Positions 26,384 to 36,576 of a DNA stretch of 58,634 bases are shown one piece after another (positions within the stretch are counted from its first letter, which is position 1; each line of letters begins with the position of its first letter). The DNA is from CBDHFQ01 sp965262565. Its GTDB lineage: Bacteria > Bacteroidota > Bacteroidia > J057. The stretch is from the NCBI GenBank assembly GCA_965262565.1, contig CBDHFQ010000009.1:1-58634 (forward strand). Direction: 5' to 3'. The notes under the pieces were generated by a model. The model saw only the letters and a program-made list of their open reading frames with translations. It made no database searches and had not been told where the DNA came from. A program made the translations under genes and the position numbers.

Positions 26384-27859
26384 ATGTACAAAGTTATGTT
26401 CTTTTTTTTGATTGAATTGATGCTTCTCGGTCAAATATCAGTAGTAGCTCAACAAGCAGATAATTCGGTTACAGGGGAAGTTTCTCCATTAGGAACCGAT
26501 AATATAGCTTACCGATGGGGAGAAATGGCGCTAGTTGCTACAGCTAATGACACCGAAAGATTTAATCCACGTCCTACGATCACTTCTCGATATTTGGGGT
26601 TAATATTTGTGGCCGTTTTCGACGCTTGGTCAAGATTTGATGAGTATGCTATTCCCGTTTATTTACAAGAGGTAGAAAGACGTCCTGATACCGAACATTC
26701 TTTAAAAAATAAAGAAATTGCCATTAGTTATGCTGCCTTTCGAGCGATGAATGAATACTATAGCTCAGACCAAGAACTTTTTACCAAATTTATGAGAGAA
26801 TTGGGGTTGGATCCAGAAAATGAATCTTTGGATCCAAGCACGCCGGAAGGAGTAGGGAACTTGGCGGCTAAAGCAGTGATTGAAGCTAGAAAAGGAGATG
26901 GTGCTAACCAATATGGGGAAGAAGAAGGCTCCCAAGGAGAAGCATACTTTAATTATGTAGGGTACGAACCTGTAAACTCGGTAGATAAGAACGTGGATGT
27001 CAACAGATGGCAACCGAAATACTTTTCAGATGGGAAAGGAGGAAAATTTGCCCCTTCATGTTTGACGCCTTATTGGGATAAGGTAACACCTATAGCTTTA
27101 GCTTCTTCAGATCAATTTCGTCCCGGACCTCCTCCCATGGTCGGTTCTAAACAACTCGAAAAGGAAGTGCAGGAAGTCATAGAATTACAGGCCAATTTGA
27201 CAGATGAACAAAAAGCCCTTGTAGAATTTATGCGAGATGGCCCGAAATCCGTACAACAAGCTGGGCATTGGCTAAAATTTGCTCAGGATGTTTCCAGAAG
27301 GGATCAGCATAGCTTGGATGAAGATGTAAAGATGTATTTCTACAATCAGGTGGTAGCTATGGATGCATTTATTGCTGCCTGGGATTCCAAAATGTTTTAC
27401 GATTATGCTCGGCCTTATGCATTAGTACATGAATATTATGGAGATCAAATAATTAAAGCCTGGGGAGGAGAAGGAAAAGGAATGATTGAAATGGATGGAA
27501 ATCAATGGAGACCATATTCGCCTGAAACTTTTTTATGCCCCCCTTTTCCAAGTTATGTATCTGGTCATAGCTGTATAAGCGGAGCTTGTGCAGAAGCGTT
27601 AACATTATGGACGGGAAGCGATGTATTCGGAGAAAAGGTAAAACTTGTCGCAGGAGCTTTGACTGAACCTGATCATCTAGGTGATACCGTAGTTCTAAAA
27701 TTTCCCACATTTACAGAAACTGCTGAGATGGCCGGTATATCGAGAGTACTAGGAGGCTACCATATACAGTCGGATAATATTGCAGGACTTGAGTTAGGTC
27801 GCAATGTAGCAAAGGAAGCCTGGGTATTTTATCAAAAACACATAGGAAATTCGGAATAG
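26384..27859 (+). CDS. Vanadium-dependent haloperoxidase-like / PAP2 superfamily protein, exported
   Basis: A 491-aa secreted protein with a signal peptide (MFFFLIELMLLGQISVVAQ). The N-terminal helical region has NPRPTITSRYLGLIFVAVFD, typical of bacterial NapH-like vanadium haloperoxidases. The phosphate/vanadate pocket is present as PSYVSGHSCISGACAEAL (near 387-405) and GGYHIQSDNIAGLELG (near 460), supplying the acid-base His residues, with upstream Lys/Arg in RPYALVHEYYGD. These families either halogenate with H2O2 and vanadate or remove phosphate; the long N-terminal half favours the haloperoxidase-like group. Which chemistry it does cannot be decided from sequence. Monocistronic. Confidence 0.85.
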   Translation: MYKVMFFFLIELMLLGQISVVAQQADNSVTGEVSPLGTDNIAYRWGEMALVATANDTERFNPRPTITSRYLGLIFVAVFDAWSRFDEYAIPVYLQEVERRPDTEHSLKNKEIAISYAAFRAMNEYYSSDQELFTKFMRELGLDPENESLDPSTPEGVGNLAAKAVIEARKGDGANQYGEEEGSQGEAYFNYVGYEPVNSVDKNVDVNRWQPKYFSDGKGGKFAPSCLTPYWDKVTPIALASSDQFRPGPPPMVGSKQLEKEVQEVIELQANLTDEQKALVEFMRDGPKSVQQAGHWLKFAQDVSRRDQHSLDEDVKMYFYNQVVAMDAFIAAWDSKMFYDYARPYALVHEYYGDQIIKAWGGEGKGMIEMDGNQWRPYSPETFLCPPFPSYVSGHSCISGACAEALTLWTGSDVFGEKVKLVAGALTEPDHLGDTVVLKFPTFTETAEMAGISRVLGGYHIQSDNIAGLELGRNVAKEAWVFYQKHIGNSE

Positions 27860-27949
27860 TCGTTTATGTTATATTTATAGAATAAAATTGTTAGGGAAAT
27901 AATCATTAGTATGTTCCCTACCCTATATCTGTTGACTTAAACCTTGCTC

Positions 27950-30900
27950 ATGAAATTATCCATTAAAATACTCCTTCCATTGATAATATTGGTAAGCAAA
28001 GAGAGCCTTGCGCAAAAAGTTACTGTAAGAGAGGAGAAAGTAACGATGACCACTTATATGTTCTCGGACCCTAATCCCATTCCCGATATCAATAGAATCT
28101 ATCCCTATGTTAGGTTCGATGGATATACAAATCAAGCGAAAGAAAAGGCATGGAATATGGTGATCATGGAAAACGACTATATCAAGTTGTGGGTTTGTCC
28201 GGATATAGGAGGAAAAGTGTGGGGAGCCATTGAAAAATCGACTGGAAAGGAGTTTTTGTACTACAATGAGGTTGTCAAATTTAGAGATGTAGCGATGCGA
28301 GGAGCCTGGACTTCAGGAGGATTGGAATACAATTTTGGTGATATAGGCCATATCCCGACGTGTGCGACGCCAGTAGATTATACCATAAAGGAACATAGCG
28401 ATGGAAGTGTGTCTTGTGTAGTAGGTGCGATTGATTTGCCTTCAAGAACGGAATGGAACGTAGAAATTACCCTTCCTGCTGATAAAGCCTATTTCACTAC
28501 TACTGCTTCCTGGCTTAACCCTTCTTCCCTTCCTGTTACCTATTATCACTGGATGAATGCTGCTGCCAAAGCTTCCGGAGATTTAGAGTTCATCTACCCG
28601 GGAAACAAGCGTATCGGGCATGGCGGAGAAGTAGGAGAGTGGCCCTACGAACACGGCCGACATCTGGCTTTGTATGAAAAGAATAATTTTGGCGTCTATA
28701 AATCTTATCATGTAATGAATGCTTATGCAGACTTTTTTGGAGGGTATTGGCATGAAGATGATTTTGGATTTGGGCGCTATTCCAGATATGATGAAAAACC
28801 CGGAAAGAAAATTTGGATATGGGGACTTTCAGATCAGGGAATGATATGGGAAGATTTATTGACAGATTCGGATGGCCAATATGTCGAATACCAATCGGGA
28901 AAATTATTTAATCAAGCTGCCAGTTCCAGTACTTTCACTCCATTTAAGCATAGAGAATTCAGCCCTCATGATGCTGATGTGATGACAGAATATTGGTTCC
29001 CGCTCAAAGAAACTGGAGGGATGGATGCCGCTTCTCCTTATGCAGTGCTGAAAGTTGATAGAGAGGGAGATAGGGTTCAAATCGTGCTGAGTGCTTTGCA
29101 AAAGTTGGAGTCGGCGCTATTTGTTACAGCAAAGGAAAGTGGAGAGGAGTTTAGCCCATTTGAAGTCAGGCTCGACCCATTGGAACAACAAAACTATACG
29201 CTAACCATACCCCAGGAGGAAGAATTTGAATTGGTGTTGGGAGATCATTTGTTGACGTACTCATCGGATCTTTCCAGTAAGCATGTCGACCGACCCATTG
29301 ACCCGGATCCTACATTTAATTGGGAATCTGCTTATGGATGGTATACGTTAGGACTGGAACAGGAAAAACAGCGGGAGTATATAAAAGCAGAAGAGTCTTA
29401 TCGGAAATGCCTCGAAAAAGATGCCGGATTTTTGCCTGCTTTGAATAGAATGGCGCTAAGTTTTTATAGAAAAATGGAGGATAAAGGGGCATTGGAATAT
29501 GCTACTAAGGCCTTGGCGATAGATACCTACGATGGGTTGGCCAATTATGTGTATGGACTGATTAACAAAGAAGTGGGAGCTACAGCAGAAGCAAAAAGTG
29601 GCTTTTCTATTGCTACTCAGTCTGTAGCTTATCGTTCTGCTGCTTTTACAGAATTGGCTAAGATGCATATAGCGGAAGGGAATGTAAATGAGGCGAAAAT
29701 TTATGCTGATCAGGCGCTTACTTTTAATAAATACAATCTGGCAGCATTGGAAGTACTAGCTTTAGCTGCCAGATTAGATGGAGATGAACAATCTGGAAAA
29801 ACTTATTTAGCTACCCTTGAGGATCACATGCCTGTCCATCCATTTTTACGTTTTGAGCAGTATCAATGGGGAACGATCACTAAGGAGAAATTTACTCAAT
29901 CCATCACGAACGAACTGCCACACGAAAGCTACCTGGAATTAGCACTTACTTATCTTCATTTGGGCCAAAGAGCTACAGCGCTGGAAGTACTCACCTTAGC
30001 CCCCTCTCAGCCGATCGTTCAGCTTTGGAAGGCTTATTTAGATATGGACCAACGGGAAAACCTCTTGACTGAGACATTAGAAATGTCCGTAGAGATGGTG
30101 CTTCCACACAGAGTAGAAACCGCACATATATTGGAAAGCTTTAAGGACCAACGACCTCACTGGAAATTGTCCTATTACTTAAGCTTGATTTATTGGAATA
30201 AAGGAAGAATAGCAGAAACGAAGCAATTATTTCAGGAGATAGGAGATCAAGCTGATGTTCCCCTTTTTTATCTTGCCAAAGCTAAGTTGTTTGAAGAAGA
30301 TCAGGAAATCGCTACCTCAGCTATAAATATGGCCCGAACACTAGCGCCAGATGATTGGAGAGTTCAATTGGCATCTTTAACAGAGGAGATGAAACAAAAG
30401 GATCAAAGTGCTGCGGTGGTACAAGCAGAAAAAATGGTAGCTGCGCATCCGGAGAAATCTGTGTTTGGGTTAATATATGCTAAAGCATTATTGGCACAAA
30501 AAGAATATGGGACTGCAATTTCTTTTCTGGAGAATTATGTAGTTCTCCCTTATGAAGGTGCTACTGATGGGAGAAATGTGTATCACGAAGTCTGTATCCG
30601 CAGAGCTTATGAAGCATTAAAAGAAAGCGATTATGAGGAAGCGGTTCAATATGCAGAAAAAGCAAAAGTATGGCCCATAAATTTGGGCGTTGGGAAGCCG
30701 TATGAAGTGGATGAGCGACTGGATGACTTTGTCCTGGCCAGAGCTTACGAAAATATGGGGGAACAAGACAAAGCGGAAAGATATTATGCTAAGGTCATGA
30801 ATCATGAAACGCCTTCCTACCTTCGCGAATCTTCCAAACTCTACCTTCAGGCCTGGACCTTGAAAGAGCATGAGCAATCTGATAAAGCTGAAATGCTGAT

Positions 30901-31096
30901 AGAAAAAGCCATAGAAAAAGAGAAAAATAATGCTTCCCTTCGATGGGTTAAAGCTACCTTTTTAGCAGAGGGGAATCAGAATAAGGCGGAAGAATTAGCG
31001 AAAAGAAAAGAAGACATTTCAGCTTATGATACCCGTGTCAATGATCAGGAATTCGACTTATTACTTGATTTACTAGAATTAGAAGTATTAAAATAA
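27950..31096 (+). CDS. DUF5107 domain protein with TPR repeats, exported
   Basis: A 1048-aa secreted protein. The ATG at 27950 gives a signal peptide (LSIKILLPLIILVSKESLAQ); a TTG two codons earlier is less likely. Residues ~20-380 are DUF5107, a galactose-mutarotase/beta-sandwich-like fold found with glycoside utilisation genes: NDYIKLWVCPDIGGKVWGAI, KEFLYYNEVVKFRDVAMRGA, GGLEYNFGDIGHIPTCATPV. The rest is mostly TPR (AEESYRKCLEKDAGFLPALN, ALEYATKALAIDTYDGLAN, AERYYAKVMNHETPSYLRES). DUF5107-TPR proteins are thought to act on or bind glycans, but the activity is not established. It precedes the RibD-like and sulfatase genes at short spacing, so the three may form an operon. Confidence 0.88.
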   Translation: MKLSIKILLPLIILVSKESLAQKVTVREEKVTMTTYMFSDPNPIPDINRIYPYVRFDGYTNQAKEKAWNMVIMENDYIKLWVCPDIGGKVWGAIEKSTGKEFLYYNEVVKFRDVAMRGAWTSGGLEYNFGDIGHIPTCATPVDYTIKEHSDGSVSCVVGAIDLPSRTEWNVEITLPADKAYFTTTASWLNPSSLPVTYYHWMNAAAKASGDLEFIYPGNKRIGHGGEVGEWPYEHGRHLALYEKNNFGVYKSYHVMNAYADFFGGYWHEDDFGFGRYSRYDEKPGKKIWIWGLSDQGMIWEDLLTDSDGQYVEYQSGKLFNQAASSSTFTPFKHREFSPHDADVMTEYWFPLKETGGMDAASPYAVLKVDREGDRVQIVLSALQKLESALFVTAKESGEEFSPFEVRLDPLEQQNYTLTIPQEEEFELVLGDHLLTYSSDLSSKHVDRPIDPDPTFNWESAYGWYTLGLEQEKQREYIKAEESYRKCLEKDAGFLPALNRMALSFYRKMEDKGALEYATKALAIDTYDGLANYVYGLINKEVGATAEAKSGFSIATQSVAYRSAAFTELAKMHIAEGNVNEAKIYADQALTFNKYNLAALEVLALAARLDGDEQSGKTYLATLEDHMPVHPFLRFEQYQWGTITKEKFTQSITNELPHESYLELALTYLHLGQRATALEVLTLAPSQPIVQLWKAYLDMDQRENLLTETLEMSVEMVLPHRVETAHILESFKDQRPHWKLSYYLSLIYWNKGRIAETKQLFQEIGDQADVPLFYLAKAKLFEEDQEIATSAINMARTLAPDDWRVQLASLTEEMKQKDQSAAVVQAEKMVAAHPEKSVFGLIYAKALLAQKEYGTAISFLENYVVLPYEGATDGRNVYHEVCIRRAYEALKESDYEEAVQYAEKAKVWPINLGVGKPYEVDERLDDFVLARAYENMGEQDKAERYYAKVMNHETPSYLRESSKLYLQAWTLKEHEQSDKAEMLIEKAIEKEKNNASLRWVKATFLAEGNQNKAEELAKRKEDISAYDTRVNDQEFDLLLDLLELEVLK

Positions 31097-31123
31097 TATT
31101 CGAATTGCCTAAAGCCTGAGCAT

Positions 31124-31657
31124 ATGAGAAAAATTGTTTACTACGTAGCCATTTCCTTAGATGGCTATATCGCTGCTGAAGATGAAGATATTAGCGGCTT
31201 CGTTCATCAGGGAGATGGGGTGAAAAGATACTTGATGGATCTGCAAGCCTTCGATACGGTTATAATGGGGAGAAAAACCTATGAATTCGGCTATAAATTT
31301 GGATTGAAAGCGGGTCAATTAGCCTATCCTCACATGAAACACTACATTTTTTCGAATAATTTATCTTTTGAGGAGGCAGATGAGGACATGCATGTTTGTT
31401 CCCTGGATATAGAACGAATTAAGGAATTGAAACAACAGAAAGGAACTGATATCTACTTATGTGGAGGAGGAGTTTTTGCGGCTTGGTTATTGGAACATGA
31501 ACAAATCGATCTCCTAAAAATCAAATTAAATCCATTGATTCTGGGGAGTGGGATCAGATTATTTGCAGATCTGAGGAAAAGTTACCAACTCGAATGGGTG
31601 AAAACGAAATCTTATGAAGAAGGTCTTCAAATTATCACCTATGAAATCAAGTATTAA
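31124..31657 (+). CDS. Dihydrofolate reductase-like (RibD C-terminal) family protein
   Basis: A 177-aa cytoplasmic reductase-fold protein. KIVYYVAISLDGYIAAEDED is the family start, DTVIMGRKTYEFGYKFG the cofactor-binding loop, and DIYLCGGGVFAAWLLEHEQI the C-terminal nucleotide motif, with LNPLILGSGIRLF near the end. These YyaP/YwjB-like proteins resemble riboflavin-pathway reductases and DHFR but lack known substrates; a NADPH-dependent reduction is inferred. Its 3' end overlaps the sulfatase start by 17 nt, so the two are co-expressed, although a functional link is not obvious. Confidence 0.88.
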   Translation: MRKIVYYVAISLDGYIAAEDEDISGFVHQGDGVKRYLMDLQAFDTVIMGRKTYEFGYKFGLKAGQLAYPHMKHYIFSNNLSFEEADEDMHVCSLDIERIKELKQQKGTDIYLCGGGVFAAWLLEHEQIDLLKIKLNPLILGSGIRLFADLRKSYQLEWVKTKSYEEGLQIITYEIKY

Positions 31658-33098
31658 TTTTCTACTTATTGTATTTGCTTTATCTGGGTGTGTTCCAACG
31701 TCTACTACGGAGGAAGTAGAACATTTGCCTAATATCATTTTTGTGTTGGTAGATGATTTGGGAAAGGAATGGATTAGTTGTTACGGAGCGGAAGATATTT
31801 CTACGCCCCATATCGATCAGTTAGCCCGTAGTGGAATGCGCTTTGACAATTTCTATGTTATGCCTCAATGCACACCTACCCGCTTGAGTTTACTCACCGC
31901 TCAATATCCTTTTAGACATGGATGGGTAAATCATTGGGATGTTCCACGATGGGGAGGAGGAGCGCATTTTGATGAAAGAAAAAATCCTTCCTTACCTTTG
32001 AAAATGAGGGAGCTAGGCTATCATACAGCCATCACTGGCAAGTGGCAGATAGATGATTTCCGCGTGGAACCCGATGCTTTGTATAAAGCTGGATTTAATG
32101 AATATGCTATGTGGACAGGCTATGAAACGGGCATTGAAGCTAGTGCAGAGCGATATCAGGATCCCTATATATTTACGAATGAAGGAAGCCGTACGTATCA
32201 GGGAGCATTCGGACCGGATGTGTTTAAAAATTTCGCTATTGATTTTATTCGCCGACATAAGGATACGAGCTTTTTTCTGTACTATCCGATGGTGCTCACA
32301 CATCCTCCTTTAGTCAATACGCCAGATGAAACAGGAGAAACCATGCTGGAAAAACATCAGGCGATGGTAAGGTATATGGATAAACTAACCGGGGAAATCG
32401 TTGCTGCATTGGAACAGGAACAAATAAGGGAACAAACCATCGTGATTTGGACCACAGATAATGGAACTTCTAGGGGAATCGAGGGGAATTATCGGGGACG
32501 AAAGGTAAGTGGGGGAAAAGCTCAAACGACTGAAAATGGTATATGTGCACCATTGATTGTGAGTTGGCCTGGACATACACCAGCAGGAGTCGTCTCGGAT
32601 GCTTTAGTCGATATCACGGATATGTTTCCCACTTTTATTGATCTGGCGGGTGGGTCGCTTTCCTCCAGTACGGTAGTTGGATATGAGTCTTACACCTTAG
32701 ATGGAATTTCTTTTAAACGCGTTCTGACAGGAGATACCACAGAGACAGAAAGAGCATATATGTTATCTATGGGAGGGGGAAATCACGCCCAATTAACGGA
32801 AAATGGAGTGGAAAATCAGTACTATTTTAGAGATAGAGTATTGAGAAATAAACGATATAAATTATATGTCAATTCAGCGGGGGAAGTCGAGAAATTGGTC
32901 GATGTACAAGCCGATCCCACAGAAGAACGAAATTTATTGGATGAAGAGCTTTCTCCTGAGGCCCAACTCGCCTACAAGCAATTGGCCAAGGTCATTCCCA
33001 CCTTTCCTCATCGGGATAATGATCCCAGATATGTTCCTAATCCTGGGCAAGATTGGGATGTAGAAATTACTGCTCACAGTCAGGAATGGAAGAAGTAG
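31641..33098 (+). CDS. Lipoprotein sulfatase (formylglycine-dependent)
   Basis: A 485-aa sulfatase. The ATG at 31641 gives a lipoprotein signal with lipobox ALSGC (Cys17), so this start is preferred over 31614. The catalytic core is intact: metal-binding NIIFVLVDDLG, formylglycine motif C77-T-P-T-R81, SLLTAQYPFRHGW, TGKWQ, and IVIWTTDNGTSRG. Cys at the modification position means it needs an FGE or anSME maturase, none of which is in this window. It probably cleaves sulfate esters from algal or host-like glycans at the cell surface. It overlaps the preceding gene by 17 nt. The C-terminus (QDWDVEITAHSQEWKK) is short, without the accessory domain seen in the relic at 24064. Confidence 0.92.
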   Translation: MKSSINFLLIVFALSGCVPTSTTEEVEHLPNIIFVLVDDLGKEWISCYGAEDISTPHIDQLARSGMRFDNFYVMPQCTPTRLSLLTAQYPFRHGWVNHWDVPRWGGGAHFDERKNPSLPLKMRELGYHTAITGKWQIDDFRVEPDALYKAGFNEYAMWTGYETGIEASAERYQDPYIFTNEGSRTYQGAFGPDVFKNFAIDFIRRHKDTSFFLYYPMVLTHPPLVNTPDETGETMLEKHQAMVRYMDKLTGEIVAALEQEQIREQTIVIWTTDNGTSRGIEGNYRGRKVSGGKAQTTENGICAPLIVSWPGHTPAGVVSDALVDITDMFPTFIDLAGGSLSSSTVVGYESYTLDGISFKRVLTGDTTETERAYMLSMGGGNHAQLTENGVENQYYFRDRVLRNKRYKLYVNSAGEVEKLVDVQADPTEERNLLDEELSPEAQLAYKQLAKVIPTFPHRDNDPRYVPNPGQDWDVEITAHSQEWKK

Positions 33099-33135
33099 GA
33101 AGGGACTATTTTTGCGTTGTAGCTAACAGGATGGG

Positions 33136-33169
33136 GTAGCGGGAGCATTTAGACGAAAACGGGCGGTTT
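33136..33169 (+). repeat. 33-34 bp inverted repeat, copy A
   Basis: GTAGCGGGAGCAT ... ACGAAAACGGGCGGTTT. It matches copy C (42331-42364) in opposite orientation with only three mismatches in 34 bp, all in the central triplet at 33150-33152. Confidence 0.8.
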
Positions 33170-33281
33170 CGATTTGAAACCCCATTTTTGAGCCTCTCTG
33201 GCCTATTTGAGGTTGTTGAATCGAAAAAAATTGCTTCATTGAGTTCTAGTCTTTACAGCTCCTATAAACCTACTTTCATTA

Positions 33282-33315
33282 GAACCGTCCCTTTTGGGGC
33301 ATATGCTCCCGCTAG
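33282..33315 (-). repeat. 33-34 bp inverted repeat, copy B (diverged)
   Basis: An ungapped, diverged copy (about 25 of 33 positions equal to copy C) in inverted orientation 112 bp from copy A. The ATGCTCCCGCTA end is fully kept. Outside the repeats CAGGA (left) and TCCTG (right) extend the dyad, so A and B bound a ~180-bp palindromic unit resembling a MITE or a folded recombination site. Confidence 0.7.
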
Positions 33316-33849
33316 TCCTGATACAGCGTATCGGCCTAAAATAAGTTGACCAGAACAGTACCCTTTTGTTTAGATGCATCTGTTAACTCAGCTTAGCTTA
33401 TGCTCAGGACATCAATAATTTGAAAATCACTTAGAAAATGTGGAATATTTTATTCTTCTGCCGGGGAACAACCTTCAATAGCTTTCTTTAGGTATTATAT
33501 CATTAGCTTGACCATTACCATTTTTAGCGTAAACCTCTCTACTTTGTTATGTAAGGAAATGATAATTATTGTCTTTTACCTTATTTTAATTTTCGGATTA
33601 CCTAGTTACATATACTTTTTATATAAATTTAAAACTTTTCATCATTGCTTTGATAAGCAATTACTTTAAAACTTTAAGAGTGAGTATTATTACTCATTTA
33701 TCATTACATTTAATCAATTAAAAAATTGATGTATATAACTTATTTAAATTGTTGTGATAATTAATAATATATATCAACTTTATGTTATAGGAAATTAGCT
33801 ACTTTCTCTAGCCCCGAAACAATTGACATATATCTGTGTCAATTCATCT
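33316..33849. other. AT-rich gene-free stretch at the left of the island
   Basis: No convincing gene. A 36-codon ORF starting at 33559 would encode one hydrophobic helix (MIIIVFYLILIFGLPSYIYF), but nothing supports it beyond its frame. The stretch downstream of the transporter fragment does not encode the missing ATPase domain, so the junction at about 33850 marks a deletion or rearrangement. Confidence 0.5.
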
Positions 33850-35053
33850 TCAGGCGATTATAGTTAGAACTTGTTCTAAAGCAAGAGATTTTATTTCAAT
33901 ATTGAATAACCTTGCTTGAATGAATTCCCAACTCCATCTGTTTTGCCTTTCCGCATTATGTAATTTAATTTCTTGCATTCCATTGACTAATTCAATGACT
34001 TTACTTTGTTCAATAGCAATTTGGTTGAATCTCAAATAGTCTATCTCTTTCCGCCTTTTAAGGAAAAATAAAATCCATAATAAGTATAATACGCTTCCAG
34101 AGATAAAAATTATAAAAATTATCCAACTGTACACAAATAGGATGCCTCCAAAGATCAAAAGGTTAACAAAAGAAAATAAGGTATTTAACGAAGTTTGAGT
34201 GAGTAATCTTTCAATCCTTTTATGATCATTTATTCTTTGCAGAATATCTCCGGTGATTCTTGTATCAAAAAAACCGATAGGTAAATTCATTAATTTTATA
34301 AAAAAGTCTGAAACCAAAGAAATATTCACCCTGGTGCTGATGTGAAGTAATATCCAGGTTCGAATGATTTCTATAGATGCCTTACCTAAGAAGAGCATTA
34401 TTTGAGCAAATAGGACCAAATAGATAAATTGAATATCTTTTCTTTGGATACCTATGTCTACTATACTTTGAGTCAAAAAAGGAACAATCAATTGAAGTAA
34501 TGTTCCAGCTAATAAGCCAAGGAATAGTTGACTTAGCAACCGTTTATATCGCAGTAAATATTCTACTATATGCCAAATAGACGATTTCCTGTTTACTTCC
34601 TCCCATTCCTTTTTGAAGAACTCTGGTGTGGGCTCTAATATTAAGGCAATTCCTTCTTCGGTTCCCTCATAAGCATTTTCTCCTATCCAACCTCTTATAA
34701 ATTCTTGCCTTGAAAGAACTCTCAATCCATATGCAGGATCAGAAATAAAAACTTTATCTTTAGTAGCTTTATACACAACAACAAAATGGTCTCCGCCCCA
34801 ATGGGTAATACATGGTAAATGTGCCTTTTTCAATAAAACTTGGAAATTAATCCGAATACCAGTACTACGAAAACCTATTCGGTCTGCTGCCAAGCTAAGG
34901 TTTAACAGGCTACTTCCTCGACGAGTTGTCTCACTTAAACTTCTTACATGTTCTAATGTCTATGATTTTTCCATAGGCTTTACAAATAATTTTTAGACAA
35001 GTAGGCCCACAATCTTTATGATCAGATTGAGCGTAATGTGGAAATCTTGGCAT
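33850..35053 (-). pseudogene. PCAT-type peptidase/ABC exporter, frameshifted and lacking its ATPase domain
   Basis: An ATG at 35053 opens MPRFPHYAQSDHKDCGPTCL, the catalytic Cys of a C39 double-glycine peptidase. One extra A near 34951 shifts the frame; the next frame continues VRSLSETTRRGSSLLNLSLA and AADRIGFRSTGI, then the catalytic His in HWGGDHFVVVY and Asp in ISDPAYG. A six-helix exporter membrane domain follows (LFLGLLAGTLLQLIVPFLTQ; NLPIGFFDTRITGDILQRIN). The frame stops at 33850 within the membrane domain; Walker A, signature and Walker B are all missing. It would have cut and exported the GG-leader peptide encoded at 36625, but cannot now energise transport. It begins 5 nt after the TlpA-like gene. 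Confidence 0.88.
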
Positions 35054-35058
35054 AAACT

Positions 35059-36543
35059 CTAATTGATAAGCAATTCATCAAACAGAGCTTTCAACTCATT
35101 CTTTTGTGGTCCTGGAGCAAACTTATGCACAAGTCCTCCAGTATTATCGAAGAGCAGATATCTTGGAATTCTTTCAACAGCTAACTCCTTATAGAGTTCA
35201 GAGGTAAACTTATTACTTATCCAATAACTATGTTTACCTAAATCAAACTTCTTAGCCATATTCTTCCAATTTTCATATTCATCATCTATTGATAAATAGA
35301 AAAAAATAATATCCTTATTCGAATAACTTGTTCTTAATTCTTTTGAAGCAGGAAAGGATGCAATACAAGGTCTGCACCAACTTGCCCAGAAATCAATGTA
35401 AACAAGCCTTCCACGATAATCATTCATCAATTCTTTGAAGCTTACTTCTTCTCCTGATATGGACATAAAGTTCATATCTGTTGACACCTTTTCTCCCAAT
35501 CGAAATTTCTCTATTAACACATTAGTCTCGAAGAATCCTGAAGAAATGCTATCATATAATTCGATGTACGAGAATGATTCTTCTAATGTAGAAGATCTAA
35601 TAATTGGTTCAAGTCTTTCGAACAAAATCCACTCTTTTGCAATTCCACTAATTTGAGAAGAAGCAAATATTGAGTCAAAGACCATTCTATGATCCCCTTC
35701 AAAGTTATTTACACCAGCTTGTCTTGGCATTTTCGAATAAATTTGGCTGTAAACGTATCGTTCAAGTGCATTTCTAAAAAAGCTGTAGTACATCCACTCT
35801 TTGGGGTATGATGAAAACTCAGAACCTAAAGTAAAAGCTGAATCCCTAGGAATTAGATTCATTTCAATTGCTTTAAATTCTAAATGATTAGTGTAAAAGT
35901 CGTAAGTATTTCGAGAAATATATTTTTTATCAACAAGAGAGTCTAATAGAGCACTTTCTTTTATTAGCTCGTCTTTCGCTTGAGCTAATAAATTGGATTC
36001 CTGTAATGGAATTTGTTCTCTTATATTAAAATTAGGTATATCTCTGTCAAAAAAAAAGATAATATTCTTTAATCTTTCAAAAGAAGAAAAGTTGTCTACA
36101 TATAATTTATTTCGAAGTTCTAAACAATAAATTAAATCTCCTTGTTTGACCTCTCTATTGACGACTTGTACTATCGGAATATTTTTATTGTATGTAAAAA
36201 TAACTGTATCGCCATTTTGAAATAAAAAAGGCATCATACCAACTGCTTTGTATTGATGAACAACTTCAATATTCTCTCGAGAAGTCTCAATTATAACAGT
36301 ATCACTCAAACCATTGTGTGACAATTCAATTTCTTTTTTTATAAAATTATCGTCAACATAGGATAAATCAACCCTAGGATTTGTATAGGGTCCATTTTTT
36401 GAGACTTGATAGTAACCGTTTTCAGGAGGAGCTTTAAAAATTAAAACAAGTTTATTTGCTGACGGTATGGTACTAGTTTGTGTGCATCCTATAACAATAA
36501 ATAAGGAACATATAAATTTGGCAATTAAAATTTTATTCGTCAT
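35059..36543 (-). CDS. TlpA-like thiol-disulfide oxidoreductase lipoprotein
   Basis: A 494-aa lipoprotein (lipobox LFIVIGC). The N-terminal ~350 residues are a divergent, mostly helical region without a name I recognise. The C-terminal ~140 residues are a TlpA/ResA thioredoxin domain with active site WASWCRPCIASFP (near 385) and the cis-Pro loop VERIPRYLLFD. Such proteins accompany RiPP export genes in Bacteroidota, where they are thought to handle disulfides or help in peptide secretion. The candidate substrate peptide, encoded upstream, has four cysteines. It sits between the precursor gene (36625) and the transporter gene, and the reading frame is intact. The start at 36543 places the signal properly. 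Confidence 0.85.
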   Translation of the reverse strand: MTNKILIAKFICSLFIVIGCTQTSTIPSANKLVLIFKAPPENGYYQVSKNGPYTNPRVDLSYVDDNFIKKEIELSHNGLSDTVIIETSRENIEVVHQYKAVGMMPFLFQNGDTVIFTYNKNIPIVQVVNREVKQGDLIYCLELRNKLYVDNFSSFERLKNIIFFFDRDIPNFNIREQIPLQESNLLAQAKDELIKESALLDSLVDKKYISRNTYDFYTNHLEFKAIEMNLIPRDSAFTLGSEFSSYPKEWMYYSFFRNALERYVYSQIYSKMPRQAGVNNFEGDHRMVFDSIFASSQISGIAKEWILFERLEPIIRSSTLEESFSYIELYDSISSGFFETNVLIEKFRLGEKVSTDMNFMSISGEEVSFKELMNDYRGRLVYIDFWASWCRPCIASFPASKELRTSYSNKDIIFFYLSIDDEYENWKNMAKKFDLGKHSYWISNKFTSELYKELAVERIPRYLLFDNTGGLVHKFAPGPQKNELKALFDELLIN

Positions 36544-36576
36544 TATCTGCGGTTATTAATCAGGAAACGGAAAAGA

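Noticed and set aside
33136..33315. Integron attC site
   Set aside because: No GTTRRRY/RYYYAAC core sites are found at the ends of the dyad, and the adjacent recombinase relic is not recognisably IntI-like.
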